Of a stretch of DNA of 64,000 bases, positions 55,522 through 64,000 are shown piece by piece. Both the position numbers and the translations under genes were made by a program. How positions within the stretch are numbered: position 1 is the first letter of the stretch; each line of letters opens with the position of its first letter. The notes under the pieces were generated by a model that was given only the letters and a program-made list of their open reading frames with translations, ran no database searches and had not been told where the DNA came from. This DNA comes from Brachynemurus nebulosus (lineage: Eukaryota > Arthropoda > Insecta > Neuroptera > Myrmeleontidae), in NCBI GenBank assembly GCA_035578155.1, contig JAPWDM010000002.1, positions 33,865,437-33,929,436 of the forward strand. Reading direction: 5' to 3'.

Positions 55522-55617
55522 TGATTGCAACTTGTTTACTCCATAGGTATATATATATAAGGTTCAACTCGCGGAATCTTTAGTCAGTCGAGTTCGTAAA
55601 CAAGTTGCAATCATAAT
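55522..55617. repeat. Hairpin of 26-bp inverted repeats
   Basis: CAGTATTATGATTGCAACTT (55520s) is mirrored by AAGTTGCAATCATAATACTG at about 55597-55616, with a spacer of about 40 bp that contains a short (TA)n. It marks the junction between the family D copy and the zinc-finger fragment. Confidence 0.75.
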
Positions 55618-55628
55618 ACTGTTAAGCT

Positions 55629-55700
55629 ATGCATAGTTGTGAATTTTGTGGCATGAAATTTTCGCGAAAGTTTAATCTCTCGCGTCATTTAAAAACTTAA
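55629..55700 (+). pseudogene. Single C2H2 zinc-finger fragment
   Basis: ATG at 55629 opens a 23-codon frame with CEFCGMKFSRKFNLSRHLKT. The Cys-x2-Cys, a 12-residue spacer and the first His fit a C2H2 finger. A TAA (55698-55700) falls before the next codon, CAC, where the second His would lie. It is probably the first exon of a former finger gene or cargo. The nearby CAGCTGACAATTTATACAAG (55745) also occurs in the 126-bp repeat at 37429-37671. Confidence 0.6.
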
Positions 55701-56038
55701 CACAATTCGTCTGAGAATGATAAAATGATAAAAGTGGAATAAGTCAGCTGACAATTTATACAAGTTTAAACCTGTGTGACTATGAGAATATATGAGAATA
55801 TATAATATCAAACCTTATGTGCTACTTGTTAGCGCTGTTTCGATTATATGTTCAGAGTTAGATGATTGCTGCGCCATCTTTTCATGGAATTTTGAATCTA
55901 GGTACCGAGTTGGCAGTGGTTCAGAGTAGCAACGCTACCTTTTAATGGCTAGTATAACTATCAAAAAGGATTTTCAGCGCCATCTATTTACAGAGCTCAA
56001 AAGTGGCTGCGTCATCTATTAGGGACATTTTGTGTTCT
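55701..56038. other. unassigned sequence
   Basis: It contains the stretch shared with 37480-37660 (CAGCTGACAATT.ATAC.AGTTTAAACCTG). Otherwise nothing is recognised. Confidence 0.4.
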
Positions 56039-56350
56039 TAGGTTAAGCTAAGTTCGCTTAGGTCCCATTAAGTTAGACCAAATTTCCTTAGGTTCGGTCA
56101 GGTTAGACAAAATTTCGCTAGGTGTCGTTAGCTTAGACGAAATTACGATGGGTTCCGTTAGGTTACATCAAACTCCGTTAGGTGTCGTTAGGTTAAACAA
56201 AATTTCCTTAGGTTCGGTTAGGTTACACATTAAAAGATTACTCCACCCACCGCCAGAGGTTTCTAGAACTGGGGCGGTAGAGCTACCATCTCCCGAGTTC
56301 GCTCAAAAAATCGAGAGGTGGGGAGGTGGTCCCCATTCTCTCCAATCCTT
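56039..56350 (+). repeat. Family E, copy 3
   Basis: About six degenerate 30-bp units of TTAGGTTCGGTTAGGTTAGA + CAAAATTTCC type (56039-56228), then the GC-rich tail ACTCCACCCACCGCCAGAGG and TTTCTAGAACTGGGGCGGTA. The Harbinger element inserted just beyond its end. Confidence 0.85.
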
Positions 56351-56501
56351 ACTACTTCTATAATGCTAGCCATACACGAAGCAACATGTTGCTCAAGTTC
56401 GTTGCTTAATCATGTTGCCTGTTTCTCCCCACATGCTTCAACTGTTCAGGAAACACGTTGTGCAATCTTGTTCTTTATTTAGTTTAATAACAACTGATAA
56501 A

Positions 56502-57732
56502 ATGGATGCTGTGCTACCACTATTCATAATTTCTGAAGTTTGTGATTTAGACGATGAAGAAGTTATTGAGAAAAAAAAAAGAGTTTGGATGAAAGAATGG
56601 CTCAAAGAAAAAGAAGATATGTCCAACGTAAAATTACTAAAAAAAATAAGAGAAACAGAGCCACACGATTTCAAAAACTATATGAGAATGGATGAAGAAT
56701 CGTTTAATTTTCTTCTAGATAAAGTAAAGCCATTTATAACAAAATAAAATACTATAATGCGAGATGCAATTCCACCGGATAGACGTTTGGCCATTACTTT
56801 ACGCTTTTTGGCTACCGGAAGTTCATTTGAAGACTTGAAATTTTCTAATGTTGTATCAGCTCAGTCTATTGGAAAAATTGTAATTGAAACTTCAGAAGCT
56901 ATCGCTCATGTTTTAAAAGATTATATTAAGGTAATGATTTTAACTGAGATAATGATAGAAAAAGATTGAAAATAAAATGTTCTAAATTTTCCAGCTCCCT
57001 GAAACCGATATACAATGGAAGGAGGAAGCAAGGAAATTCCAGTGCAAAAGTGGTTTTCCACATTGTTTAGGAGCCATTGATGGGAAACATGTTCAAATTG
57101 TGAAACCAAAAAACTCAGGATCTTTCTACTTTAATTACAAAAAAACGTTTAGTATTGTTCTAATGGCAGTGGTAAATTCCAGATCTGAATTCTTAATGGT
57201 AGACATCGGAACTAACGGTAAAGTGTCCGATGGTGGCGTATTCGCTAAAACCAAGTTTAACAGAAAACTTATAAACAATCAACTTAGAATTCCGGAGCCA
57301 GAGTAAATTTTGCCTGGGCAGGAAAAATTGCCATACATTTTTGTCGCAGATGATGCATTTCCTTTGAGAACGGATTTAATGAAGCCTTTCAAACATGCCA
57401 ATTTAACAAACGAACAAGAAGTGTTTAACAATAAACTTAGTTCTGCTAGAGTTAAAGTGGAGCACGCGTTTGGAATATTGGCAGCACGATTCCGCATACT
57501 CCTGACTACAATTAATTTGTGCCCTGAAAAAGTAACTAAAGTAATTCTGGCTTGTTGCTTTTTACATAATTATTTACTGAAAAAAAGAGGAAACGAATAC
57601 AGCCAAATAGATTCCACTCAAAACACCGAAAATTTATTGGCAATGCAATCATCTTCATCAAGAAATGCTTCTAATGACGCTAAAATCATTAGAAATAAAT
57701 TTTGTGATTTATTAAATACGTTATCTTTGTAA
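56502..57732 (+). pseudogene. PIF/Harbinger transposase (DDE_Tnp_4 type), two nonsense codons
   Basis: Exon 1 runs from ATG 56502 to 56930. The intron is 56931-56994 (GTAATG...TTCCAG, phase 0). Exon 2 runs from 56995 to TAA 57730. The total is about 388 codons, normal for the family. Exon 1 has the N-terminal helical region (FKNYMRMDEESFNFLLDKVK; RLAITLRFLATGSSFEDL). Exon 2 carries the catalytic domain: first Asp in CLGAIDGKHV, second in FVADDAFPL, Glu in VKVEHAFGILAARF, and C-terminal ACCFLHNYLLKK. Breaks are an in-frame TAA at 56745-56747 and another at 57304-57306. No frameshift is seen. The enzyme would cut at the TIRs and insert at TWA sites with its MADF partner. Confidence 0.9.
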
Positions 57733-58145
57733 CTTTGCGTTTTTAATAAAAAAATTGCAATTAATATTTTCAAACCTTTATTTATTTCTGATTTTTATCA
57801 TATACATATTAATTAAAAAAAGTTATTAATAAAAAAATACAAAAATAATTGACACAGATGATTTAAATTTTGTCAAAAATGGGGATCGGCTTACATATTT
57901 TTTTATAAAGCCGACGGTATTTAATTTAAAGGGTTAAATAATAAATTATATTCTTAAAAAAATGGTAATCATGCAAAAGCACGCCTGTACCTATTTTTGG
58001 CTATAAAAAATAAACCAGTTTTCCGATTTCATCATCCTTATCCGAATTTTATCATTGTTCGAAAAATCTTTTGGATCATTCGTTTTTACCTATAGTCCAA
58101 AATAAGTGGAGCTATACTGCATAATTATCAAAATTACTTTTATGT

Positions 58146-59077
58146 TTAATATTGACCCTCCGATAAAAGATCTTGAACATTACAAGATAGATTTTGTCGT
58201 ACATTTGCTACGATATTCTTCGATTCAATAAAATTGTCAGAGGCAATTACAAAAGCTTGACCTTCGTGCTGAGAAGGGATAATAAATGCAGGAGAAGTTG
58301 AAAATGGAGTGGATGATCTGGATATCGTCGTCGGACTTTCAGAAACAGGTGATGGCGATGATGATGGTAATACACAATTAAACGAGAGTTTATTCAATTG
58401 TCCCAACACCAGGATTTCTTCAATTGCTTTTTTAGCATATATCTGTTGTTCTTCTGAAAGTTTACGGAATGAACGTACCCATGATTCACCGTAGACAGCT
58501 GCATCATCTTTATCGTTTTTCTTTTCTACATAGTTCAAATGATCCACTGCTTTTCGAAGGAACTCCCTTTTTTCATTATTTCCTAATTTTCCCGTTTTAA
58601 GTCTTTTGCTCTGTTGTTGAGGTGTCTAAAAAATAAAATATTATGTCAAAAAAAAATCACAGTATTTAATTTTCATCTTACTTCATCTTCTTCATTTTGA
58701 AGTTCTTCTTCTTCCAAATCATCTACAGTAGTCTTTCCCTCAACCTGTATTTCCTGATCTTTTAAAAAATTCAATGCCTCAAAATACCACAATACTGGAG
58801 TGTGAATTTCATCTACACCAGCTCCTGATTTTTCACTTCTATTTACTTTTTTTGATTCTCTTCTGTAACATGTTCGTATGTTTTTCATTCTTGTTTTTAA
58901 TGATTCCAGTGTTGCATTTTTATCAATTGTTTTATATTGCTCCAATAATATTTTCCAAGCTTTACTTTTTTTATCCCGATTTTTGTAATCTTCACTTTTA
59001 ACTTTCCATAATTAGGGCAAATTTTTATAGGTTTCGAAAAAATCTCTCCACAGTTCGTTGTCCACGATTGTTGTCAT
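58146..59077 (-). pseudogene. Harbinger MADF/Myb-like DNA-binding partner, one nonsense codon
   Basis: Exon 1 runs from ATG 59077 to 58682 (132 codons). The intron is 58626-58681 (GTAAG...TTTTAG). Exon 2 runs from 58625 to TAA 58146 (159 codons). The MADF domain lies at the start: an ELWRDFFETYKNLP helix, then WKVKSEDYKNRDKKSKAWKI, ESLKTRMKNIRTCYRRESKK and TPVLWYFEALNFLKD. The exon 2 part has WVRSFRKLSEEQQIYAKKAI, which looks like a BESS-type interaction helix, and a Ser/Pro-rich tail. One TAA at 59012-59014 breaks the MADF domain, and everything else is open. Such proteins bind the TIRs and bring the transposase to the nucleus in PIF/Harbinger systems. Confidence 0.85.
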
Positions 59078-59421
59078 TATTTTTATTTAATTGACGTATC
59101 TGACTGTATTTAATTTTTTTATTTCAATTAATATTATTTTCTTATTTTTTATTTATGTTAAATTAACTGTAAACTAATTTTTTTTTATTCAAGCATTAAA
59201 AAAAGTCTTAACTGTCAAAATGTTGCATCAACATCATTATACACGAATCAACATGGTTGATCAACTTTGACTCCTCCCCGAAAAAATCAAAATATTTTAA
59301 TTTTAGAGCAACCGTTGCGGAAACATAAAAACTGGTAGAGAAACTATCGTACACACATGGAAACTAATAGAGCAACACGACCAAGTTGAGCAACATGTTG
59401 CTTCGTGTATGGCTAGCATAA

Positions 59422-59655
59422 GATATACGAAATGTCAAAATTCATTTCCTAGTGGGGTAAAATAATGCTTAAAAAATTTAAATAGAAAACTTCTTGGTCT
59501 AAAAATGTGAAATTACGCATAGGAGTTCCTTATATAACATAGATGATCATTAAGAAGTAATTCTTAGAAATTCATTTCTAAAGTGCTTAAAACTTATACG
59601 CTTAAAGGCCGTATATATTATTTCAAAAGCTATACGGAAAAATTTAGCTATTAAT
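59422..59655. other. unassigned sequence
   Basis: Nothing recognised. Confidence 0.35.
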
Positions 59656-60845
59656 AAGAAAACCTCGCGAAGTCGGAAATTCAAAAAAGTCTGAAACTTT
59701 GTCAGTATGTAGAGGGTGACTACCTAATAACATTAAAAATATCAGTTGCTGCTAAAAAACGTTTTTAAGGGGTGGACCACCCCCTAAAAATTGAAACGCA
59801 AAAATTTGAAAATCGACGAAATCTTGTTTGTACATACTTTAAAGAGGTCTAGTAAGAAATATAACATTATTATTTACATTTACACAGTTTTTATGGAGTC
59901 AAACCATCCCTTCAACTGTGTAGGTACTTAAAAATTTAAAAATTTATGAAATTTTGTTTACATATACCTTAAAGAGTTCTAGTAAGAAATATAATATTAT
60001 GTTTTGAATTTACACATTTTTAAGGGGTGAAACCATCCCTTCAACTGTGTACTTAAAAGTTTAAAAATTGGCAGGTACATATTATACGGAATTCTGATAA
60101 TAAATATAACATTATTTGTATTTAAAAAATTTAAAAATTGACGAAATTTTATTCACATAATAAGTATAAGTATTACATAAAGATGTATTAATGAAAATAT
60201 TTTTTTAGCTTCCATAAATATCCCAATAAAATATCCCATGTAAATTGAAAATTAGAAACTTAAAAATCGTCGAAAATTTGTTTACATGTAATACACAACC
60301 GTGTAGTAATGAATATAATTATCATTTTGGCACGCACATATTTCAAATGGGTGGTATCTAAAAGTTTTAGTGGTCTCATTGTAATATATGTAAACAAAAT
60401 TTCGTCAATTTTTAAATTTTTTAAGTACATACTTGAAGGGGTGGTCTCAACCCTTAAAAATGTGTGGACGCAAAAAATAATCTTATATTTGTTATTAGAA
60501 TTCCGTATAACATGTATAAACAAAATATCGCCAATTTTTAAATTTTCAAGTACACAGTTGAAGGGATGGTTTCACCCCTTAAAAATGTGTAAACACAAAA
60601 AATAATGTTATATTTCTTACTAGATATATTTCTTACTAGACCTCTTTAAGGTAGGTATAAACAAAATTTCATCGATTTTTAAATTTTTGAGTTTCAATTT
60701 TGAGGAATTGGTTCACCCCTAGAAAACGTTTTTTAGCAGCAACTGATTTTATTTGTGTTATTAAGTAGCCACTCTACAATTCTACATACTGGCAAATTTT
60801 AAAATTTTTTTGAATTTTCGACTTCGCGAGGTTTCCTTGTAAGTA
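59656..60845. mobile_element. Family C foldback element, ~1.19 kb
   Basis: The left end AAACCTCGCGAAGTCGGAAA is mirrored by TTTTCGACTTCGCGAGGTTT at the right. Almost the whole unit is palindromic about a centre near 60290. Each half contains two to three degenerate repeats of about 120 bp with TTTAAGGGGTGAAACCATCC, CTTCAACTGTGTACTTAAAA and AAATTGACGAAATTTTGTTT. A single arm occurs at 8655-8815. Open frames at 60260-60605 on both strands are palindrome by-products. Confidence 0.8.
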
Positions 60846-61433
60846 CTAAAGAACCCTCGTTTGAATCGTGTTCAACTGACACTTGGCTAATATTTTTCTA
60901 AGGTTTATACAAAAATTTATCTAGTTATATAAATTATGTACAAAATAATAACTTTTTTAAACGATCTACAAAAATTAAAATCTCTCTTCAAAAATTAATT
61001 TTTCCCTCCAAAATACAGTTCATAAGCAAAAACAAAACCTCCCAACAAACTACTTTTTCTTCTGCATTTCCCACTTTTGCGCCCTTTTTTGTTATGTATT
61101 CTGGAGCTACTGCTCCACCTATCTTATTGTAGTTATGCCTCTGCATGTACTTCAATTTTCCTTCAAGCAGTAGGGGAGAGGTGTGTCCGTAGTAACAGTG
61201 GGTTAGTTGAAACTTTGAAATTTGTGAGCCATCTATCAATCCTATTGAGAAGTATTACGTACCATAATATGTCTCCTGAAGTTATGCTCTACTGACAAAA
61301 CTTTCATTTAATATCATCTGGCGGTTTTCTCTCAGCAATATCAAATGTGTTTATATAACATAAACGTAAATTTTGAGTGGGTTAACAATTTTTTGATTTT
61401 TGGAGTAAATACCCCATCAACTGGAAGAAATAG
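60846..61433. other. unassigned; one weak reverse ORF
   Basis: The frame 61239-60988 (-), 83 codons, has balanced composition (KLKYMQRHNYNKIGGAVAPE, YITKKGAKVGNAEEK). It could be a gene remnant, but I recognise no domain and see no second copy. Confidence 0.3.
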
Positions 61434-62164
61434 GCTATTGACTATGTACAAAAAAACAGGGGGAAAAGGAACTAATTTGTAACAGGTGTTTTATTGTTTC
61501 ATATGTTCAGTTGTACCCCAAAGATGATAAATTCACAAAGTGCTATTAAATTTAGGCGTGCGTTTTTACGAACGGCGTAAACTTATCGACGCTTACGTTT
61601 TTTAACTATAATTCAAAAACTATGCATTTTTCGTAAATACACATAATATGAGTTTTTGTAGAGAATTAAATTTCCTATCGAAATAGCACTTTATGAACTC
61701 AAAAAGCTTTTTTCTCAACAAAATAAGTCAAAACAATTATTTAAAAAAAAGCTCAAATTTTTCAATTTTTCTTTTTTTTTAAATTTTTGAGTAGTACTTT
61801 TTTGTGAGTGAATTTAGGTATAGGGATTGGTTCACAAAAAAGAAAGCTGATGTAATTCCCGTCAGAATGGTGACCGATCAAAATATTTTCGATAAAAACC
61901 GGCTGAGATACAGTCGTTCAAATTTACCTACTTTTTTACAATTTTATTTCTTTTGACTTTTATACCATATTATTTGTAATTTTTACACAAAAAAATTATT
62001 TTTATTGAGTACAAAAATTATTTCTGCTTTGCCAGAGGTAACGATAAAAGTGGTAACGATAAAATTTTGATATTCATATGATCTTAGGTATAAAAAAAAC
62101 TTTAATATTGTACTAATTTATAGTTCTAATTTTTTTTAAAAGTTACATGTATCTATTATATTTC

Positions 62165-62320
62165 TCTCATAATGTTTTCAAATTCAATATCAATATCTTC
62201 ATCAACATCGTTTTGGACATCCTCTTCTGTCATTTCTGGAACATCCGCATTTTCACAATTTAGGCCCATACATTCTTTGCAGAACATGGAGCAGCTAATT
62301 CCTATAATTTTCTACAGCCA
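62165..62320 (-). pseudogene. Inverted duplicate of the Cys-rich fragment's C-terminus
   Basis: On the minus strand the sequence encodes NCENADVPEMTEEDVQNDVD and EDIDIEFENIM, matching the end of the frame at 62358-62821, with Cys residues upstream (ISCSMFCKEC). It arises because the palindrome arm includes the gene's 3' end. Confidence 0.7.
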
Positions 62321-62357
62321 CAATTTACGTAATAAAATTAAATCGTAATTTCTCTTT

Positions 62358-62821
62358 ATGGCATTAACACCAACAGTTTAGGTAGTTCTCGGTTACAACT
62401 TTTTCAAAAATTATCAAAAAGCACAAAATTTTCTCTAACCAATTTCCCACTAACTTCTGATGCCACTAAATATCACGGTTTAAGGACGTACCACCAAATT
62501 CAACAGTGGGAAGGAAATATTTTAAATCCATTTGAGCGGGGTTGGAAAAAATCTAAAAATGGATTAGTGCCAATTAAAACAACAAAACCTCCTGCACTGC
62601 AGAATTTAGTGGAACAAATAGCTTGCGGGTGTATAAAAGGTTGTCACGGAAATTGCGGCTGTAGAAAATTAGGAATTAGCTGCAAAGAATTTATTTGCGA
62701 AAATGCCGATGTTCCAGAAAATTGTGAAAACGCGGATCTTCCAGAAATTACAGAAGATGTCCAAAACGATGTTGATGAAGATATTGATATTGAATTTGAA
62801 AACATTATGGGAGAAATATAA
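62358..62821 (+). pseudogene. Cysteine-rich gene fragment
   Basis: An uninterrupted frame from about 62358 (SLYGINTNSLGSSRLQLFQK) to TAA 62819 contains KYHGLRTYHQIQQWEGN and FERGWKKSKNGLVPI, then a dense Cys segment CGCIKGCHGNCGCRKLGISC, then an acidic tail DVDEDIDIEFENIMGEI. The Cys spacing recalls small metal-binding motifs of CXC type. Proteins ending in this way seem common in insect repeats, but I cannot name the family. No good ATG starts the frame, so it is 5'-truncated. Confidence 0.6.
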
Positions 62822-63535
62822 TAGGTACATTTAATTTTTTTTTAAAAATAGAACTGTAATTTAGTACAATATTAAAGTTTCTTTTTATACCTAAGATCAT
62901 ATGAATATCAAAATTTTTAGCAAATAATTTTATCGTTACCTCTGATAAAGCACAAATAATTTTTGTACTCAATAAAAATAATTTTTTTGTGTAAAAATTA
63001 CAAATAACATGGTATAAAAGTCAAAAGTAATAAAATTGTAAAAAAGTAGGTAACTTTGAACGACTGTATCTCAGCCGGTTGTTATCGAAAATATTTTGAT
63101 CGGTCACCATTCTGACGGGAATTACATCAGCTTTCTTTTTTGTGAACCAATCCCTATACCTAAATTCACTCAGAAAAAAGTACTACTCAAAAATTTAAAA
63201 AAAAAAATAAAAATTGAAAAATTTGAGCTTTTCTTTAAATAGTTTTTTTGACTTATTTTGTTAAGAAAAAAGTTTCTTGAGTTCATAAGGTGCCATTTCG
63301 ATAGCAAATTTAATTCTCTACAAAAAATCATATCATGTGTATTTACGACAAATGCATAGTTTTTGAGTTATAGTTAAAAAACGTAAGCGTCGATAAGTTT
63401 ACGCCGTTCGTAAAAACGCACGCCTAAATTTAATAGCACTTTGTGAATTTATCATCTTTGGGGTACAATTGAACATATGAAACAATAAAACACCTGTTAC
63501 GAATTAGTTCCTTATTCAACTACATAGTCAATAGC

Positions 63536-63629
63536 CTAAAAGGTGATTTTATTGGAAACACAAGCAATGAAATAATATTATCTGATAGGTAGTATCAGTT
63601 TTTTATTCAAGTAAATATTTTACTTTTTT
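63536..63629. other. unassigned sequence
   Basis: A short linker. Nothing recognised. Confidence 0.3.
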
Positions 63630-63749
63630 TTTGCGAATTTCGAAAACTCGAAATTCAGCTATTTCAGTAGGTCTCATGACGCAATCTGAGTCCGGGACTA
63701 TGGCAGAAATATGTTTTGAGGTCCCTAGAATACGAAAATGATATTCACT

Positions 63750-63841
<92 letters not shown>

Positions 63842-64000
63842 TCCCACGATAACTCTCGAACGAAACGTCTAATGCTTATGAAATTTTGTGTGCGGACTGG
63901 ATTCTGAATTGGCTCGGCTAAGTTCGTTAGCCAGACACGTCGGATGCCCAGAAGTAGGTTTTCTGGCCATTTTTTATCATTCGATCCTATCATAAGACAG
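63630..64000 (-). repeat. Family B repeat with internal (TA)n, inverted; runs off the window
   Basis: The reverse complement of 6110-6490: GAATTTCGAAAACTCGAAAT, TTTTGAGGTCCCTAGAATAC, (TA)n 63755-63837, then CGTTAGCCAGACACGTCGGA and GATGCCCAGAAGTAGGTTTT. The reverse frame with Ile-Tyr repeats (63754-63993) is not a gene. Confidence 0.85.

Larger units (their letters stand above)
56364..59418 (+). mobile_element. Near-complete PIF/Harbinger DNA transposon, 3,055 bp
   Basis: The perfect terminal inverted repeats start TGCTAGCCATACACGAAGCA and continue ACATGTTGCTCAA. Both flanks carry the TAA target duplication (56361-56363, 59419-59421). It encodes the two standard Harbinger proteins in convergent orientation: a DDE transposase (+) and a MADF/Myb-like partner (-). 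Only three nonsense codons break otherwise open, correctly spliced genes, and the TIRs are intact. It is therefore a recent insertion that a functional copy elsewhere could still mobilise. Confidence 0.92.
61434..63535. mobile_element. Large palindromic element enclosing a Cys-rich gene fragment
   Basis: Arms of about 880 bp (61434-62320 and about 62660-63535) are inverted copies. The shared motifs are GTTTTATTGTTTCATATGTT, AACTTATCGACGCTTACGTT, GACGGGAATTACATCAGCTT and GTAACGATAAAA. The unpaired centre is about 340 bp. The gene fragment starts in the centre and ends in the right arm, so its C-terminal coding part exists twice, once per strand. No terminal target duplication was identified. 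Confidence 0.8.

Noticed and set aside
60260..60605. Two overlapping ORFs on opposite strands
   Set aside because: They are created by the symmetry of the family C palindrome.

Overview
The window looks like a gene-poor, AT-rich, repeat-dense stretch of an insect nuclear genome. I see no convincing host gene, rRNA or functional tRNA. Evidence for an insect: an intact errantivirus (insect gypsy-group) provirus with a tRNA-Ser-type primer site, an interstitial (TTAGG)n tract (the usual insect telomere unit, absent in Diptera), hAT, Harbinger, Tc1, Penelope and non-LTR remnants, and many long (TA)n tracts. A non-dipteran insect such as a hemipteran fits best, but the order cannot be fixed from the sequence.

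Layout. 1-7.7 kb: small inverted-repeat elements (MITEs), core fragments of an abundant palindromic repeat (called family A here), a 120-bp satellite, and the first (TA)n-bearing copies of families A and B. 7.7-17.4 kb: a 1.6-kb element with terminal inverted repeats, more MITEs, an orphan MADF fragment, an element flanked by TTAA, and an identical 339-bp tandem duplication carrying a tRNA-derived SINE head and a hAT transposase end. 17.4-28.7 kb: a full palindromic family A element whose right (TA)n tract was hit by a 7,580-bp errantivirus (LTRs apparently identical, gag/pol/env open), followed by an inverted partial A copy. 29-34.9 kb: a decayed non-LTR retrotransposon, a Tc1 fragment, an A core, a 12-bp-type minisatellite, and an unrecognised gene-like unit. 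That unit recurs, inverted and diverged, at 53.2-55.5 kb (family D). 35.9-39.4 kb: a 103-bp satellite that inverts on itself, a (TTAGG)n tract with a derived 30-bp minisatellite (family E), and a decayed retroelement gag-like ORF. 40-43.8 kb: another A copy whose (TA)n tract holds a 2.66-kb element starting CACTG and carrying a four-exon gene-like unit with a SAM-like start but no recognisable transposase. 44.9-50.3 kb: a TTAA-flanked element, a small MITE, a GC-rich probable LINE 5' region, a head-to-head pair of Penelope-like 3' halves with GIY-YIG domains, and a deleted hAT element with perfect 8-bp target duplications. 56.4-59.4 kb: a nearly whole PIF/Harbinger transposon with transposase and MADF genes, TAA target duplications and three nonsense codons. 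59.6-64 kb: two large foldback elements, one enclosing a cysteine-rich gene fragment, and an inverted B copy.

How the parts relate. The errantivirus is the only element with all its genes open: Gag, then protease-RT-RNase H-integrase by a -1 frameshift, then an Env with a furin-type site and a membrane anchor. Everything else is non-autonomous or decayed. Two themes recur: (TA)n tracts inside family A act as landing sites for unrelated transposons, and gene-like cargo units travel inside palindromic or TIR-bounded elements.
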